Made by a program: the position numbers and the translations under genes. This document shows, piece by piece, positions 21,901 through 33,852 of a stretch of 64,000 nucleotides of DNA (positions are counted from its first letter, which is position 1; every line of letters begins with the position of its first letter). The DNA is from Sarcomyxa edulis (Eukaryota > Basidiomycota > Agaricomycetes > Agaricales > Mycenaceae), in contig QUOL01000003.1 in assembly GCA_009761415.1 (NCBI GenBank), positions 1,612,001 through 1,676,000 of the forward strand, in the 5' to 3' direction. Under the pieces are notes generated by a model. It searched no databases. It was not told the origin of the DNA and saw only the letters and a program-made list of their open reading frames with translations.

Positions 21901-23474
21901 TGATCGAAGCCTTGGAAGGCCCGAAGTCACATGAGTGGACCGACGCGATCGAGGCCGAACTTTCCCAAATCGAGAAAGTCAATACCTGGGAACTCGTCGA
22001 CCTACCTCCAGGCGCCAACGTCATCAAATGCCGGTACGTTTTCCGTCATAAACGCGACGCTAATGGCAATATTTCGAAGTACAAAGCTCGTCTCGTCGCC
22101 AAAGGATTTACTCAAGTCCACGGAGTCGATTACCTCGAGACCTTCGCGCCGGTCGTCAAACTTCCCACTCTCCGCGCTCTCTTCGCCGTTGGGGCTAGTA
22201 AAGGCGCCGTGATACAACAAGCCGACGTCAAAAACGCCTACCTCAACGCCATGCTCCGAGAACTCCTCTTCATGGAATTACCACCAGAATACGAACGTTT
22301 CCGCCAACTTCCACTTATCAAGGTCAAAAATCGTCTCGTTTGCCGTCTCTTTCGAGCCCTCTATGGAACGAAGCAAGGTGGGCACGAATGGTACCAAGAT
22401 CTCAAGGGGAAATTCCTCCTTCTTGGCTACACTGTCTGCTCAGCCGACGAAGCCGTTTTCTATAAATTCTCGGGCGACAAATACACCATCGTCGCTGCTG
22501 CCACTGACGACTTCACCATCATCGCCGAATCCGTCGAATCCGCTGAACTCATCAAGAGACAGCTAAACTCATTCTACGAGCTCGTCGATCTCGGAGATAT
22601 CAACTGGCTACTCGGAATCAGCATAAAACGCGATCTCGAGGCCAAAACCATTTCTCTCAGCCAAACCGCGTACATCGACCAAATCGTCAAACGGATGGGA
22701 CTACAGGATGCAGCAACCGTCGTCACTCCACTTGAACCAGGAGTTGATCTCAGCTACGATTCACCTGCCCTATCTCCTCAAGTTCTCAGTCCGGTCGAAA
22801 AGTCGAAATATCGAGAAGCTATTGGCTCCCTCATGTACGTCGCTTTAGCAACTCGTCCTGACATCGCATTTCCAGTATCCATGCTCTCCAAATTCATGGA
22901 GAAGCCTCATACCACCCATTGGAAGGCAGTCCAGCGTGTTTTCAAGTATCTGAAGGGTACTCGGAACTTCGTTCTCATCCTCGGAGGCGACCATATCGAC
23001 CTCTATGGATATTCCGACGCAGATTGGGCATCCCAGATGGACCGTCACTCCATTTCGGGTTTTGTCTTTTTCGTAGGGATTGGAGCAATCTCGTGGAGCG
23101 CTAAGAAGCAGCCCATCGTCACTCTCTCCAGTACCGAGTCCGAATACGTCGCCCTCACGCACGCTGCAAAGGACTTGATTTGGCTTCGTAAACTTTTACT
23201 TGAACTTTCTTTTCTTTCGAACGATTCTACTATTCTTTTCTCAGATAATCAAGGAGCTATTCGTTTAACAAAGGATTCTACATTCCATGCACGTACCAAA
23301 CATATCGACATCCGTTTTCACTTCATCCGCGAAACCGTCGCATCCGGACAACTCACTATTCCTTACTGCCCCACGGACGAAATGATCGCAGACATCTTCA
23401 CCAAACCCTTAGGACGTACCAAGCTTCACAAATTTCGTTCGCTTCTTGGTTTGGAACCCCGACAGTCTGCTTGA
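18990..23474 (+). CDS. copia Gag-Pol polyprotein, intact
   Basis: A single 1494-codon frame with no frameshift between gag and pol. Approximate domains: Gag of the UBN2/DUF4219 kind (LKEDSSNWITYKERIL) 1-240; zinc knuckle CSVCKKKGYHTKEDC at 269-283, spaced C-x2-C-x5-H-x4-C; aspartic protease ILDSGASRHFTGD near 360; integrase HHCC zinc domain (LHRKMGH ... CSSC) 500-540 and catalytic D-D-E at VTDLWG (~567), GSDRGGEF (~631) and NGASERANR (~667); reverse transcriptase from KVNTWELVDLPPG (~996) with DVKNAYLNA (~1079) and the catalytic motif ATDD (~1171) in place of YVDD; RNase H SDADWASQ (~1341), SSTESEYVAL and ADIFTKPLG. Translation could begin at 18990 or at the second ATG, 19014 (MSTASSSLKLVNL). 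All catalytic residues are present. Confidence 0.96.
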   Translation: MGPGTYDTMSTASSSLKLVNLPKLKEDSSNWITYKERILNTLTLKSLARHVTGSARKAVEIEERDDGKWYVPKTTSPLDEAQIEEYEEKLDKWRQKEASVREVIYETVSHSMFLLIKNKPTAAALWKKLVSINEGKGDMIQMNTLTKMQQMRCPEGGNIRVHISRMTELYEELAGMGAPLTDVQFSTYIRASLPPSYHSLLTSINATSRITGKAISSSALIQEIYEAADDATVTKSNAEQEGNSALAAFKGKGKGKGRGGESKSKGEKYCSVCKKKGYHTKEDCWAKGGGKEGQAPEWYLKKKGEDTSAKANIAVDEHDIAFFLDLGAQDDDLDNVALVITSDFQSAALTAPKTSNGVILDSGASRHFTGDRSSMVNFVEIPGSPVRAADGRTFSATGRGDVQTFLPMGDRVKPTPVTIRNVYYSPQMAFTLVSVSRMDRAKFILHIEDGICEIRTPKPNSRVIGRIPESRGLYRINSTPTIPDLVSIANVASKVMSISELHRKMGHVNHDDLRKMVTDGLVEGIELDIDSEPEFCSSCIQAKATRKPFPRQSEHNHSYQAYGEKIVTDLWGAAQVTSLGGHNYFVCYLDLWSHEEKAYFLRLKSEAFETYKKYEAWVKVQRNSVIKILGSDRGGEFTSKEFNDHLEYAGTIRHLNVHDSSQSNGASERANRTHLECARAMLFAAGLPKYLWAEAIGHSIWIRNRAPTRAIPEAMTPHEKATGEKPDLTNLLEWGTSVWVKQLDVKKLEPRAAEGRFVGYDVESKGYRVYWPKKRSVTVERDVYFDRNEVLEPGTTQVEGGKDSDLFDPNPSTPPVPVAPEPEVLPKREPEELKNDEKDSHTLPDHQNSEIPNTDSSPPPELPQNTSKPIPTPSIHSEDSNVDNNDPKPCLGRGQQARKPVGYYKQLVDGKIDPRVAEMAEMMDFAGEADFEAEGLDVEASGCPGSAEDEWFGKVVEFALVGEDAMEPSSVIEALEGPKSHEWTDAIEAELSQIEKVNTWELVDLPPGANVIKCRYVFRHKRDANGNISKYKARLVAKGFTQVHGVDYLETFAPVVKLPTLRALFAVGASKGAVIQQADVKNAYLNAMLRELLFMELPPEYERFRQLPLIKVKNRLVCRLFRALYGTKQGGHEWYQDLKGKFLLLGYTVCSADEAVFYKFSGDKYTIVAAATDDFTIIAESVESAELIKRQLNSFYELVDLGDINWLLGISIKRDLEAKTISLSQTAYIDQIVKRMGLQDAATVVTPLEPGVDLSYDSPALSPQVLSPVEKSKYREAIGSLMYVALATRPDIAFPVSMLSKFMEKPHTTHWKAVQRVFKYLKGTRNFVLILGGDHIDLYGYSDADWASQMDRHSISGFVFFVGIGAISWSAKKQPIVTLSSTESEYVALTHAAKDLIWLRKLLLELSFLSNDSTILFSDNQGAIRLTKDSTFHARTKHIDIRFHFIRETVASGQLTIPYCPTDEMIADIFTKPLGRTKLHKFRSLLGLEPRQSA

Positions 23475-23481
23475 GGGGGAG
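23473..23481 (+). promoter_or_regulatory. polypurine tract of the intact copia element
   Basis: GAGGGGGAG immediately precedes the 3' LTR and overlaps the pol stop region. This is the expected plus-strand primer site for reverse transcription. Confidence 0.8.
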
Positions 23482-23767
23482 TATTGAGGTAGACGTTGTA
23501 GGATCAAGCGAGTCTGTCGGCGTCGGGTCACGGGTCACGTCACACATAGCGGATCAATCCCCGTTCGTGTCCGAAACACCTCAGTGCTTTAATATCACTG
23601 AGGTGTAAGTCCTTACGATTACTCTACTAGTTTTCTCATCTAACATACCATTAGTTTCTTTCCTTTATTCTTAGGTATATATATATCTACTACAGTGCTT
23701 TAATATCACTGAGGTTTTCTTTCCTTTATTCTTAGTCTCTTCGGAATCTCGCATTCTCAATTCCATA
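23482..23767 (+). repeat. 3' LTR of the intact copia element
   Basis: 286 bp, one mismatch to the 5' LTR. It holds the perfect palindrome CCTCAGTG-9 nt-CACTGAGG at 23579-23603. Followed by the CTAAT target duplication. Confidence 0.95.
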
Positions 23768-23772
23768 CTAAT

Positions 23773-24090
23773 TACCCGATTTGGAAGTAATTTCTTTCTC
23801 GACGTAAATCGCATTCTTTTATATGGTTTCTTACCAAAAAAAAATCAGCTAAGAAATTGGCGCAAAATTGGGCCCTGGGGAGCATTTGCGAGGAAGTGGC
23901 GGTGTGCACTGTACTAGTGGGAGTCGGACCAGACACGTGCATCACAGCCTGGAATACTTAGCCGGTGATCCAAACTTATCTCGAAACACTATTGACGATT
24001 TCGAAGTCTTCATCACTACAAATGTATGTGGTTCTACATTTTCACCCAGCCCACCTGAGGCTGTGAAACTAACGATCTCACCTTGTAGCC
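23773..24090. other. 5' flank of the gene at 24091
   Basis: About 320 bp between the retrotransposon and the next ATG. A GTATGT...TTGTAG stretch at 24024-24088 looks like an intron in the 5' untranslated region. The open frame at 23868-24137 does not join in frame to the next exon. Confidence 0.4.
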
Positions 24091-26149
24091 ATGCCCACAA
24101 ACGGGGAGTTTATGATCTCGAACAAACAATGGCGTAACATGTGAGTACCTCGTCTGCTTTGATATGACATCTAGGGTCTGACCAGCACCTCTACCAGCTC
24201 ATGTAAGGGCAAAGTTCATGCATAGCACAGCAATGCTGAATTGACTTGTATTTTTCATAGTCTGCACTGCAATAGTGATGCTCTGGTGCGTGCCTATGCA
24301 TATCGACTAACACTGGCAACACCTCTTCATGCGACATATAGGATTTCTTTTCTAACAGGAGGTAGAGCGTTTTACCGTTTCTGGCACCATGAGTAAGTCT
24401 AGGAGTACACCTTCGTGAATCTCAACTGATCCGACGATTTGAAGGCCGATGGGCTATCAACCTGTTATATCTATCTGGTGTTTCTTGGTCGCGTTGATCA
24501 ATTTTGCAGTCGCACGAGGATATTACAGACTGTCGACAGGTGATGCTAGACCGATTGAATATACTCCATGGCGTAGAGAGACAGTGGGAGGCGAGGCGTA
24601 GCACCGACCATCGGTTGTCTTGTATGTACCAACATGACGTCCTCCTCGACATTGTTTCATCTTCCACACCAGGACTGGCGCGTATTACTTACGGCCTCCA
24701 GATGCGTGTAATCCTCCACTTATCAATGCGTTATCCATTCTACGACTCTTCAACGAGGCCCTTTGTTCTTTTGTTCAAATATCCGGCGAACAATCAGCTG
24801 TCTCCCTATAATCCCCGTTCAATCGTATACTCCTCTAAACTTTCTCTATGTGATATGGCTCTCCAAGTTCCCAATCCTTCCCCGAAGCCTGACATACAGA
24901 CTTTGGTACAATCTGCTCTCGTCTCCTTTGTCCATATCGAGCCATGGTGCATGGCCCGGAAGTTCAGGTATGCTCCTTTGATGGTCACTTGCATCTCTCT
25001 GCTGATTGTGATTTAGCGATAGTCAAAATGATGCAGACCTGCAACAATTGATGGACGCTATCGTCAAACAAGCAGATGAATATGTGCTCACCATAGACAT
25101 GACCATGAGTATCGCATATCAAGGTCGTGCGCTGGCTGACAGCGCCATCGAGCTATGTGATCTAACGTCTGGATCAAAGTCAAATGACGATCTCGTTTGC
25201 GCCCTGAAGCGTTCGCTGGGTATCATCGACGCTCTCCAAGATAAATCGACGGCTATGACAAAGCAAGCGAAGAAAGTAGGCTCCGAGGTCTTTCAGGTCA
25301 ATAGTTCCTTTCGAATGATCCGCTATGTTATATTGAGATCTCCTTGTAGCTTTCAAGGGACATTGCGCTAGACATTCCCAGAATCGCACGGGATAAACCA
25401 GAGCTCGTACAAAACGGTCTCGATACTATCTTCATCACGGTCCCCACCTCGCTGAACCTCGATCTTCTGCACATTGATCCTATGAGAGGTAAACCAATCC
25501 CTACTGAAGGCGGCAAGTGCCTTGTACTGTTTATGTCCTTTCAAACTCATCATCATATGTAGTAGCTCGCGAACAACAACCGAGAACATTCAACGACGCC
25601 AGTGCTCATCTCGACAAAGCTGGAAAATACCTCGCACAAATGGCTGATTCTGTCACCAATCTCAGCAAATGGATTTCGTCGATGAAAGCGGCTTTCCTAG
25701 CCTTCGAAACTATGACTGCAGCCGATACCAATACTTCCCCTGCTATCCAGGACAATCAAAGTTCGGAATTGGACTCGGCAAATGTACGCAACGAATGGAA
25801 CAGTATCCGGACTGAATTCATCGAGTGCAGGAGTCGGGTAAGCTCATCCGTGACTTCGATGCCCTTTCACCCTTAATAATTAACCCTATTACTATGCCCC
25901 CAGATTCGAGCCACTAGAGACTTTTATCCGACTAGATTACAGGCTTTCACCGCTCGAGCATCTCAAGTATCCTTAATTGCTCCAATTCCGTTGATCGTGG
26001 CAGCTGGCAAACACCCCGATAGCAGTACAAAAGAGGGACAGCTCGAGACACCCAATGGAATCGAATCTGATGGATGCGGTTGCCTAGCCTCCCTGTTTCG
26101 TGTACTACGACTGAAGAATTGGGTTATTCGACGTCGAAGGTCCGAATAA
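24091..26149 (+). CDS. unrecognised multi-exon protein with helical middle part
   Basis: I do not recognise a family. Reading-frame continuity across good splice sites supports a real gene of roughly 460 residues: MPTNGEFMISNKQWRN joins to ILHCNSDALVRAYAYRLTLA, then FYRFWHHE, LSTGDARPIEYTPWRRETVG, GEATGAYYLRPPDACNPPL, INALSILRLFNEALCSFVQI, TLVQSALVSFVHIEPWCMAR, LMDAIVKQADEYVLTID, ALQDKSTAMTKQAKKVGSE, LSRDIALDIPRIARDKPELV, HLDKAGKYLAQMADSV, and a last exon from IRATRDFYPTRLQAF to the stop at 26147-26149 (IRRRRSE). The middle is strongly helical and partly coiled-coil; the C terminus has a short hydrophobic stretch (VSLIAPIPLIVAAG) and a basic end. No signal peptide. The acceptor near 24887-24899 has two in-frame choices. 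It lies just downstream of the copia 3' LTR, which could affect its expression. Confidence 0.6.
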
Positions 26150-26474
26150 AAGCGGTACCTAGGAAATTGTTTATTATCTATACATGCTTACTATGCGATA
26201 GTTCCTTCCTATCTCTGTGCGTGCTACTGCATGGCATCAACTTATTTCTTCCGCAAGTCAGCGAAGACTCAAGATAAGAACACAAAGGATCTAATTGCGA
26301 GGCAAAACAAAATACATATACGAAGGGCAAGAAATCGACAAATACTACAAGAAAAACCTTTCAAGGACTACATATTACACGGTCCAAAATGACGGCTCGA
26401 CAACTTCTTTAAGAAGGAGGACTAGAAATACAATGCTAAGCATGAAAGACCAGCATAAATTAGGAAACTGCCAC
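26150..26474. other. intergenic, convergent 3' ends
   Basis: About 325 bp between the unknown gene (+) and the peroxidase stop (-). A-rich sequence at 26270-26370 suits 3' untranslated regions. No gene seen. Confidence 0.45.
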
Positions 26475-28323
<1,849 letters not shown>

Positions 28324-28342
28324 TTACAGTATCCACTTGCCT

Positions 28343-28351
28343 CCTTTTATA
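28343..28351 (-). promoter_or_regulatory. TATA box of the peroxidase
   Basis: TATAAAAGG on the minus strand, 68-76 bp upstream of the peroxidase ATG. Position and sequence fit a strong fungal core promoter. Confidence 0.55.
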
Positions 28352-29800
28352 CAGCTCAAGGTCACCCAAAAGGATGGGAGCTACATGACGCAGCCAATCC
28401 GAGTCCGACGATACGTGCATACGGTGATGTGAAGAACAAAGAGAACAGTTTGATCCAAGACAAGGGATATCGGAGAGGACTGAACGAGCGCTGTGAAGGA
28501 ACTTAACCCGAAAGGCGAACGCGTTCCTCCATCGTCCTCCGGATATCACGAAATATCGTACGGCGGCGCGCGAATGTGTGAGTGAGGTACTGTGGACACC
28601 GCATCCATGTCCTCGGGATGGCATATCGACAGTTCCTACTCTCAGAACCTAGAGAATGTAGAAGAATCACCAATCAAGCTTTTGAGAAGGGACTAAAAGA
28701 GGGATGTGCTAAGTCTATGAAAAATTGTACTTACTGTGTCTGCTCGAGTACCCTGGACTATGACGAGAGGTAGCCTGTTCGATACTTGCTTGGACCCGAA
28801 GTTCCAAAGCAAAGTCGGCATTCCATCTGATGCAAAAAACCGCGGGTTCGGACTTCAATGTCAAGACAAATCATGATAGAACAGCAAAAATAGACACTCG
28901 CCCACAGATATGTCACTTGATCCTCGTACAGGTTTGGAGTACAGCGTGCCTGCCTGCGGGGTACACAGTCTGGTACAGTCTCACTCTGAAGGGGAAGATA
29001 GTAAGTCTATTATGAATGTAGATATTAGAACTCTTTAATTAGAGATAACCACCGACAGAGGGCTAAAAATGCGAGTGTTAGAGATAGCAATGCCTCTGAA
29101 AGGATCGAAAGCTCACCAAGTTTGTCGTATAACACCCGGACTCTGTGTGCAGGGACAATCGTCCACGGAATAACTAATCAAGAGCGTCCTATTCGATAGA
29201 GATGGTGTCTAAATCTTCCTTGTCAAAGCGTGGACAACGCACGCAAAAGTTTTAAGGTCATGGTTTTATTTAGGCTAGATATCTGCCCACAGGATGTAAA
29301 TTTACTATCGAAATGATGTAACATGTTCTTCCAATGAGCTGTGATTGTGGTTTCCCTTGGATTTGGGTTGATTCGTGGGCTTGAAGCTCGGAGAACTGTT
29401 GATCACGCCGTATACCGACCATTGAATAACGCGACGAGAGGAGAGAGCGTCCGAAGAACCTCTACATAGCCGGATGTATGACACCGATAGAACCGTACGG
29501 CACCGCAGAGAACAAGTTACTTAGAAGTGGACAATGGTGAGATGATATGTGGTCAGAAGATGAAAAGTGCTATGTTAGTGTATAAACCAGGGCAATGCCA
29601 AACACTCGGCGTGGGACAGCTGTGAGAGGCTCAAACTTTACCGGCCAAAACTCCGAGTCGTTTCCAAGCAATTTCCAAGTCGTTCTGGCCGACGAGAATG
29701 ACTCTCTAAGTGCGCACTAGCGCTGCTATGTAGCGCTCACTGCTATACTTATCAGTTTCTTGTACTCTACTTTACGGTATACCCTGAAACTCTCCATCTG
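28352..29800. other. long divergent promoter region, peroxidase / reductase 2
   Basis: About 1.45 kb between two divergent genes. Open frames (for example 28109-28624 on the minus strand) do not extend into recognisable domains. The length leaves ample room for regulated promoters of both genes. I could not identify reliable regulatory sites. Confidence 0.45.
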
Positions 29801-31297
29801 ATGCCCGTCGTTGAACCCAACAGCAAGATTCTCGTCTCTGGCGTGAACGGCTTCATTGCCATCTGGGTCGCTCATACTCTTCTCGAGAAGGGTTATGCGG
29901 TTCGTGGAACAGTACGTTCCGAGGCCAAGGCGAAGCATCTCTATAAGATTTTCGAGAAATACGGCGATCGATTTGAAATCGTTGTCATCGAGAATATCGT
30001 TCAAGTTCGTACTATCTGTATGGGTATCTGTTTTGTTGCACACTAAATCAATTCGATTCATTAGGAAGGCGCCTTCGATGAAGCTGTCAAGGGTATTGAC
30101 GCAATTGAGCATATTGCCTCTCCAGTTCATTTCTTAGCTGACGACCCACAAGGTAACGTTTAGTGCCTCGAGATTCATACCTGAAGGCTGATTACTCATC
30201 ACAACATATTGGCAGAGCTGATTGGCCCAGCTGTCAGTGGGACTATCGGAATCCTGAAAAGTGCACTCAAGTAAGTGCTGATTCCCAATCAGAAGGAAGC
30301 GTGTGTATCGACGCCGTCCCGTCCAGCTCTGCGGTTAAGAGAATCGTTATAACGTCGTCATCTGCAACTATTGTCCACATCCCTGACACTCCTACCACGT
30401 TCTCTGAAGTAGATTGGAACGACCAGTCTATCAGACAAATCGAAGAACTCGGAAAGGCAGCCTCTCCATTGGCGAAATACAGGGCTTCCAAAACCTTGGC
30501 CGAGAGAGGTGCGTTTGGCTGACTTGATGGATTAGAGCCAGATCCAATACACGTATATTTAGCCGCCTGGGACTTCTACAACAAACATAAGAGTTCCGTA
30601 AAGTGGGATCTCTCAGTAATCAATCCCCCACTCGTAAGTTTTATGCTCTTTCCTGATTTTTACTTGCTTATGCATATTGTATCAGGTCTTCGGTGTAAGG
30701 ACACAGTCTACTTCTTTTCATTTGGCAGATCTTTCATTTCATTCTATAGCCTGTTATACACGAAGTCTCATCCCTCGATGGCCTCAACGCTTCAATGGCC
30801 GGTTGGGCCAGAGTCATCTTGTTTGGAGATTCACAGGATGATTTGCAGACAATGACTTCGTGCTGGGTCGATGTGCGTGACCTCGCGGAAGCCCATGCTA
30901 GAACTCTTGTCAAGGAGGCGGCTGGTGGTGAGAGGATAATTATTTCTGCGGGTATAGTATCCGTCATCTAGTAAATTATCTTGCATCCACATGTCTCATC
31001 CTCGATCGTCATTGACAGGGAGCTTTGTCTGGCAAGACTGGAGTAACTATATCATCCCTTGCGATCTATACGATCTATGCCTGATTATCTTCCACAGTAG
31101 ACATCGCCAACTCTATATCCCCTTCGTCCATCCCATCGCATGCCCTTCCCAAAGGAAGTCCTGGTGCGGGCATCAATGCTGTCAATATGATCCAGGTCGA
31201 CAATTCCAAGGGAGTGAGAATACTCGAGATGGACTACAGGAGCATGAAAGAGACGACAAGAGACATCCTGGCCAATATAGTAGAGAAAGGCTGGTAG
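29801..31297 (+). CDS. NAD(P)-dependent reductase, dihydroflavonol-4-reductase-like (second copy type)
   Basis: Extended SDR of the DFR-like family, probably an NADPH-dependent aldehyde or ketone reductase; substrate unknown. The ATG at 29801 gives MPVVEPNSKILVSGVNGFIA, where the cofactor loop is G-x2-G-x2-A. Exons continue as EGAFDEAVKGIDAIEHIASP, ELIGPAVSGTIGILKSAL, SAVKRIVITSSSATI, LAKYRASKTLAER (catalytic Y-x3-K), AAWDFYNKHKSSVKWDLSVI, NPPL then VFGPVIHEVSSLDGL, CWVDVRDLAEAHARTLV, and a final part ending TTRDILANIVEKGW with stop at 31295-31297. About seven short introns. It is clearly diverged from the reductase at 6107, so this is not a recent duplicate. Divergent from the peroxidase, convergent with the gene at 31457. 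Confidence 0.87.
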
Positions 31298-31456
31298 TGT
31301 TTCCATTGAACCTGAGGGGAAAAATAAGGACCGAAGTGACTGTCTATTTTGTCTTCGTTACATGGTCGATTGCAGAAAACAATAGCGTTCTTGCCGTATA
31401 CCCGATAGGACTTCTTGAAGAGCTGCCACTCATGTTCATAGTTCAAGAGACCGACG

Positions 31457-33852
31457 TCATGGTCCCCGATCTACCTCCTTTCCTTTACCTTTCGGTGCAT
31501 CCTCCGGATGGGCTTCGATCCACCCTTTATCGATTTCCCTCAGCAACCTCAAGAGTCGTTTGATAGGCTTGGCATTATACCCAGGCGGGCTCGTGTCTTT
31601 GATCATCTCAATCACCCGTCCGTCGACGCACCGTGTGCCGTCTGGACCGTATAAATCAAGTAGCTTGAGAGTTTCTGTGCAGTCGTCGCCCCATTTGGCA
31701 TCAAGGAAGAATGATTTCAGAACGTGGATCTGATATACATATATTGAGCATGCTAGCGGAACAAACGAACAAGTAGACGTTAACATACCCTTTCAATGGT
31801 AATGTCGCGTGATTTGAAAGGAGCTATCTTGCCTATCCACTCATCCATCATCCGCTGGATGAATCGATACTGTTTTAGCATTGCCTCGACGTGTGCAGGC
31901 CCTCCTTTCCACATGAAATACTTAGTCCACTCGGGGTCCTTCTGAAGTACAGTGCTGACAGCTTTCGCGATGAGCTCCTCCAGATCATCTTGTTCCATAT
32001 CGGAGGTCGGAGAATCGTAACCTCGCGGAGGAACAAAGCGTGGAAGAACATAGCGAGGGTACGGTGGCGCTTGTGTTTGCATCTCAGGTTCATGTTCATG
32101 AGACTCTTTATTTCGCTTCTTCTTCGGAGATCCATACGATGATGAGGCATGCGACATTGAATAATTGACGACAGATTCTCGTGGAGGTGAAACGGCATCA
32201 TAATTGTCGAAGGATGGAGAGAAACGACGTTTCCTTTGCGGATCTTCCTGGGGAGGATGAGAAGGATATTGGTCCAAAGGTGTTGCGTACGACGATGGTG
32301 ACGGTGACTCCATCTCAGGAGTCGGAGATCTGAGCAAATCTGCTGGGACCTTTGGAGGAACTGGCAAAGGACCTGGGGGAGGGTTGGCGTCGATATACAA
32401 GCTCACTGTCCTATCTGTTGATACGCTGATGTTCGCAGATTCACATTCGTCGTGACCGTCAGCGGATATTCGCCAAAAAATCTGACGATATTTGCCGCGT
32501 AGAGTATATACCTTCGCAGCTCCTATACACAATTCTCAGAATCAATACTAGTTTTTCATAAGTTGAACAAAGTTTACCGTCGATTCTGGCTGGACTCGAT
32601 TGCAGTCTGTGGCAGATGTCTATAGCATCGGCCCAATATCCGTCCCGAGGATCCTCTGCCGAGCGTAGAAGCACTCTGATTTCGGCGAGTTGGTGGTCGG
32701 ATCGCTCTCCTCGGAGGTCCTCGATAAGAATGGTGACCAGACGTAATTTCTTCTCCAGAGCCTTCATCGCAGCAGCATTTCCTAGAGAGTTTCCATCAAA
32801 GTCAGTTTATGTGGACCGAGCGTAAAATAACAGAATCAAGATAGACCTTGCGCCGGTGCATTAGAGGACTGTGCATGCCTTGACGTGGAAGCACCTGTAA
32901 AGTGATCGCCCTGCATTTGAGACGGAAGTACGCCTGATTGAGTATGAGGAGAATATTGAGAATGGCCTTCGGGACGGATATCCCATGAACCCTCATAATC
33001 ACGGCGGTAGTGTGATTGCCCAGGGCCTGGGGAAGGACTGGCGGCTGGGGGTTGGGCGACTGGTGCAGCGGGTGCGGCGGGTTGAACATTAGTATGCGAA
33101 TTCTTCGCGGCTTTGCTCTGTCGGGTAGATTTGCCACTAGGTGTAGCACTGCGAGCAGCGCTGGGAGTAGATGCTGCTTTGGAAGTAGAAGCAGATTGTA
33201 TTCGGGCGGACGCCCTAGTCCCCTTGTTCTTCGCAGTCGATTTTTCCTTGCGAGTAGATCCTTTTGTATTTGTGTTCGACGACGACGGATCCTGCAAAGA
33301 CGAGTATATGGTACTGCGCCGAGGAACTAGTTCAGGGAGAGGCTGGGGTTCGGGGACTGCAGGGGTCCCAGCTTCGCTTCCTCCAAAAGTGGAGGAATGC
33401 AATGTAGATGGGGTAGATACTTGGCCGTTGTCGACACGATCGGTGGCGTCACGACCAGTAGCTCTGTATAGGGACGAGTATGGCCCGGAGCCGGACTCTA
33501 GAGGCGCACCCGTAGGGGCGGTTGGATTGTACCCCTTCAGTCGAAAGCTCCCTGTCTGACCAACAAATTCGTCGTTGAAATGTTTGACTCTCTTCTCTGA
33601 CTCTGTAGATGCATCTGAGCTTCGTTTCTTTGCAGGTTTTTGCCGCACAGGAGGAACTTCTTGGCCCGGAAGATATTTGGGCGCAGACTTATTCGCTTTT
33701 GGGGGAGGGGGAGCTTCGTACGTGTTTAATTTCGCTGTGGCAGTTGGTATGATAGAGGTCGAGGGATCCCATGAAAAGCCCACGGCCTGACGTAAGACAG
33801 GACGTTCAGCGGGTGGTGGCGTATCGTCGTCAGCAATTGGCTGGATGACCAT
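31457..33852 (-). CDS. large low-complexity protein, probably nuclear, family unknown
   Basis: I do not recognise the family. The ATG at 33852 starts MVIQPIADDDTPPPAERPVL. The first ~340 residues (one exon to about 32836) are Pro/Ser/Thr/Ala-rich and predicted disordered, with basic patches KPAKKRSSD and STRKEKSTAKNKGTRASAR that could be nuclear localisation signals. Next comes a helical part (MKALEKKLRLVTILIEDLRG, DGYWADAIDICHRLQSSPAR), then AAKVYTLRGKYRQIFWRI, another Pro/Ser-rich linker with KKKRNKESH, and a folded-looking helical C-terminal region (LEELIAKAVSTVLQKDPEWT, YRFIQRMMDEWIGKIAPF, SFFLDAKWGDDCTETLKLL, PIKRLLRLLREIDKGWIEAH). Stop at 31457. Four exons at least. Composition resembles chromatin or transcription-associated fungal proteins, but that is only an impression. 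Confidence 0.7.

Larger units (their letters stand above)
18695..23772 (+). mobile_element. complete, recent Ty1/copia LTR retrotransposon
   Basis: The element with its target duplication spans 18695-23772: CTAAT at 18695-18699 and again at 23768-23772 flanks two 286 bp LTRs (18700-18985 and 23482-23767). By eye the LTRs differ at a single base (T at 18798, C at 23580). Between them are a primer binding site, one uninterrupted Gag-Pol frame, and a polypurine tract. Everything a copia element needs to transpose is present, so this copy inserted recently and may still be competent. It sits beside an older transposon nest and about 320 bp upstream of the gene at 24091. Confidence 0.96.
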
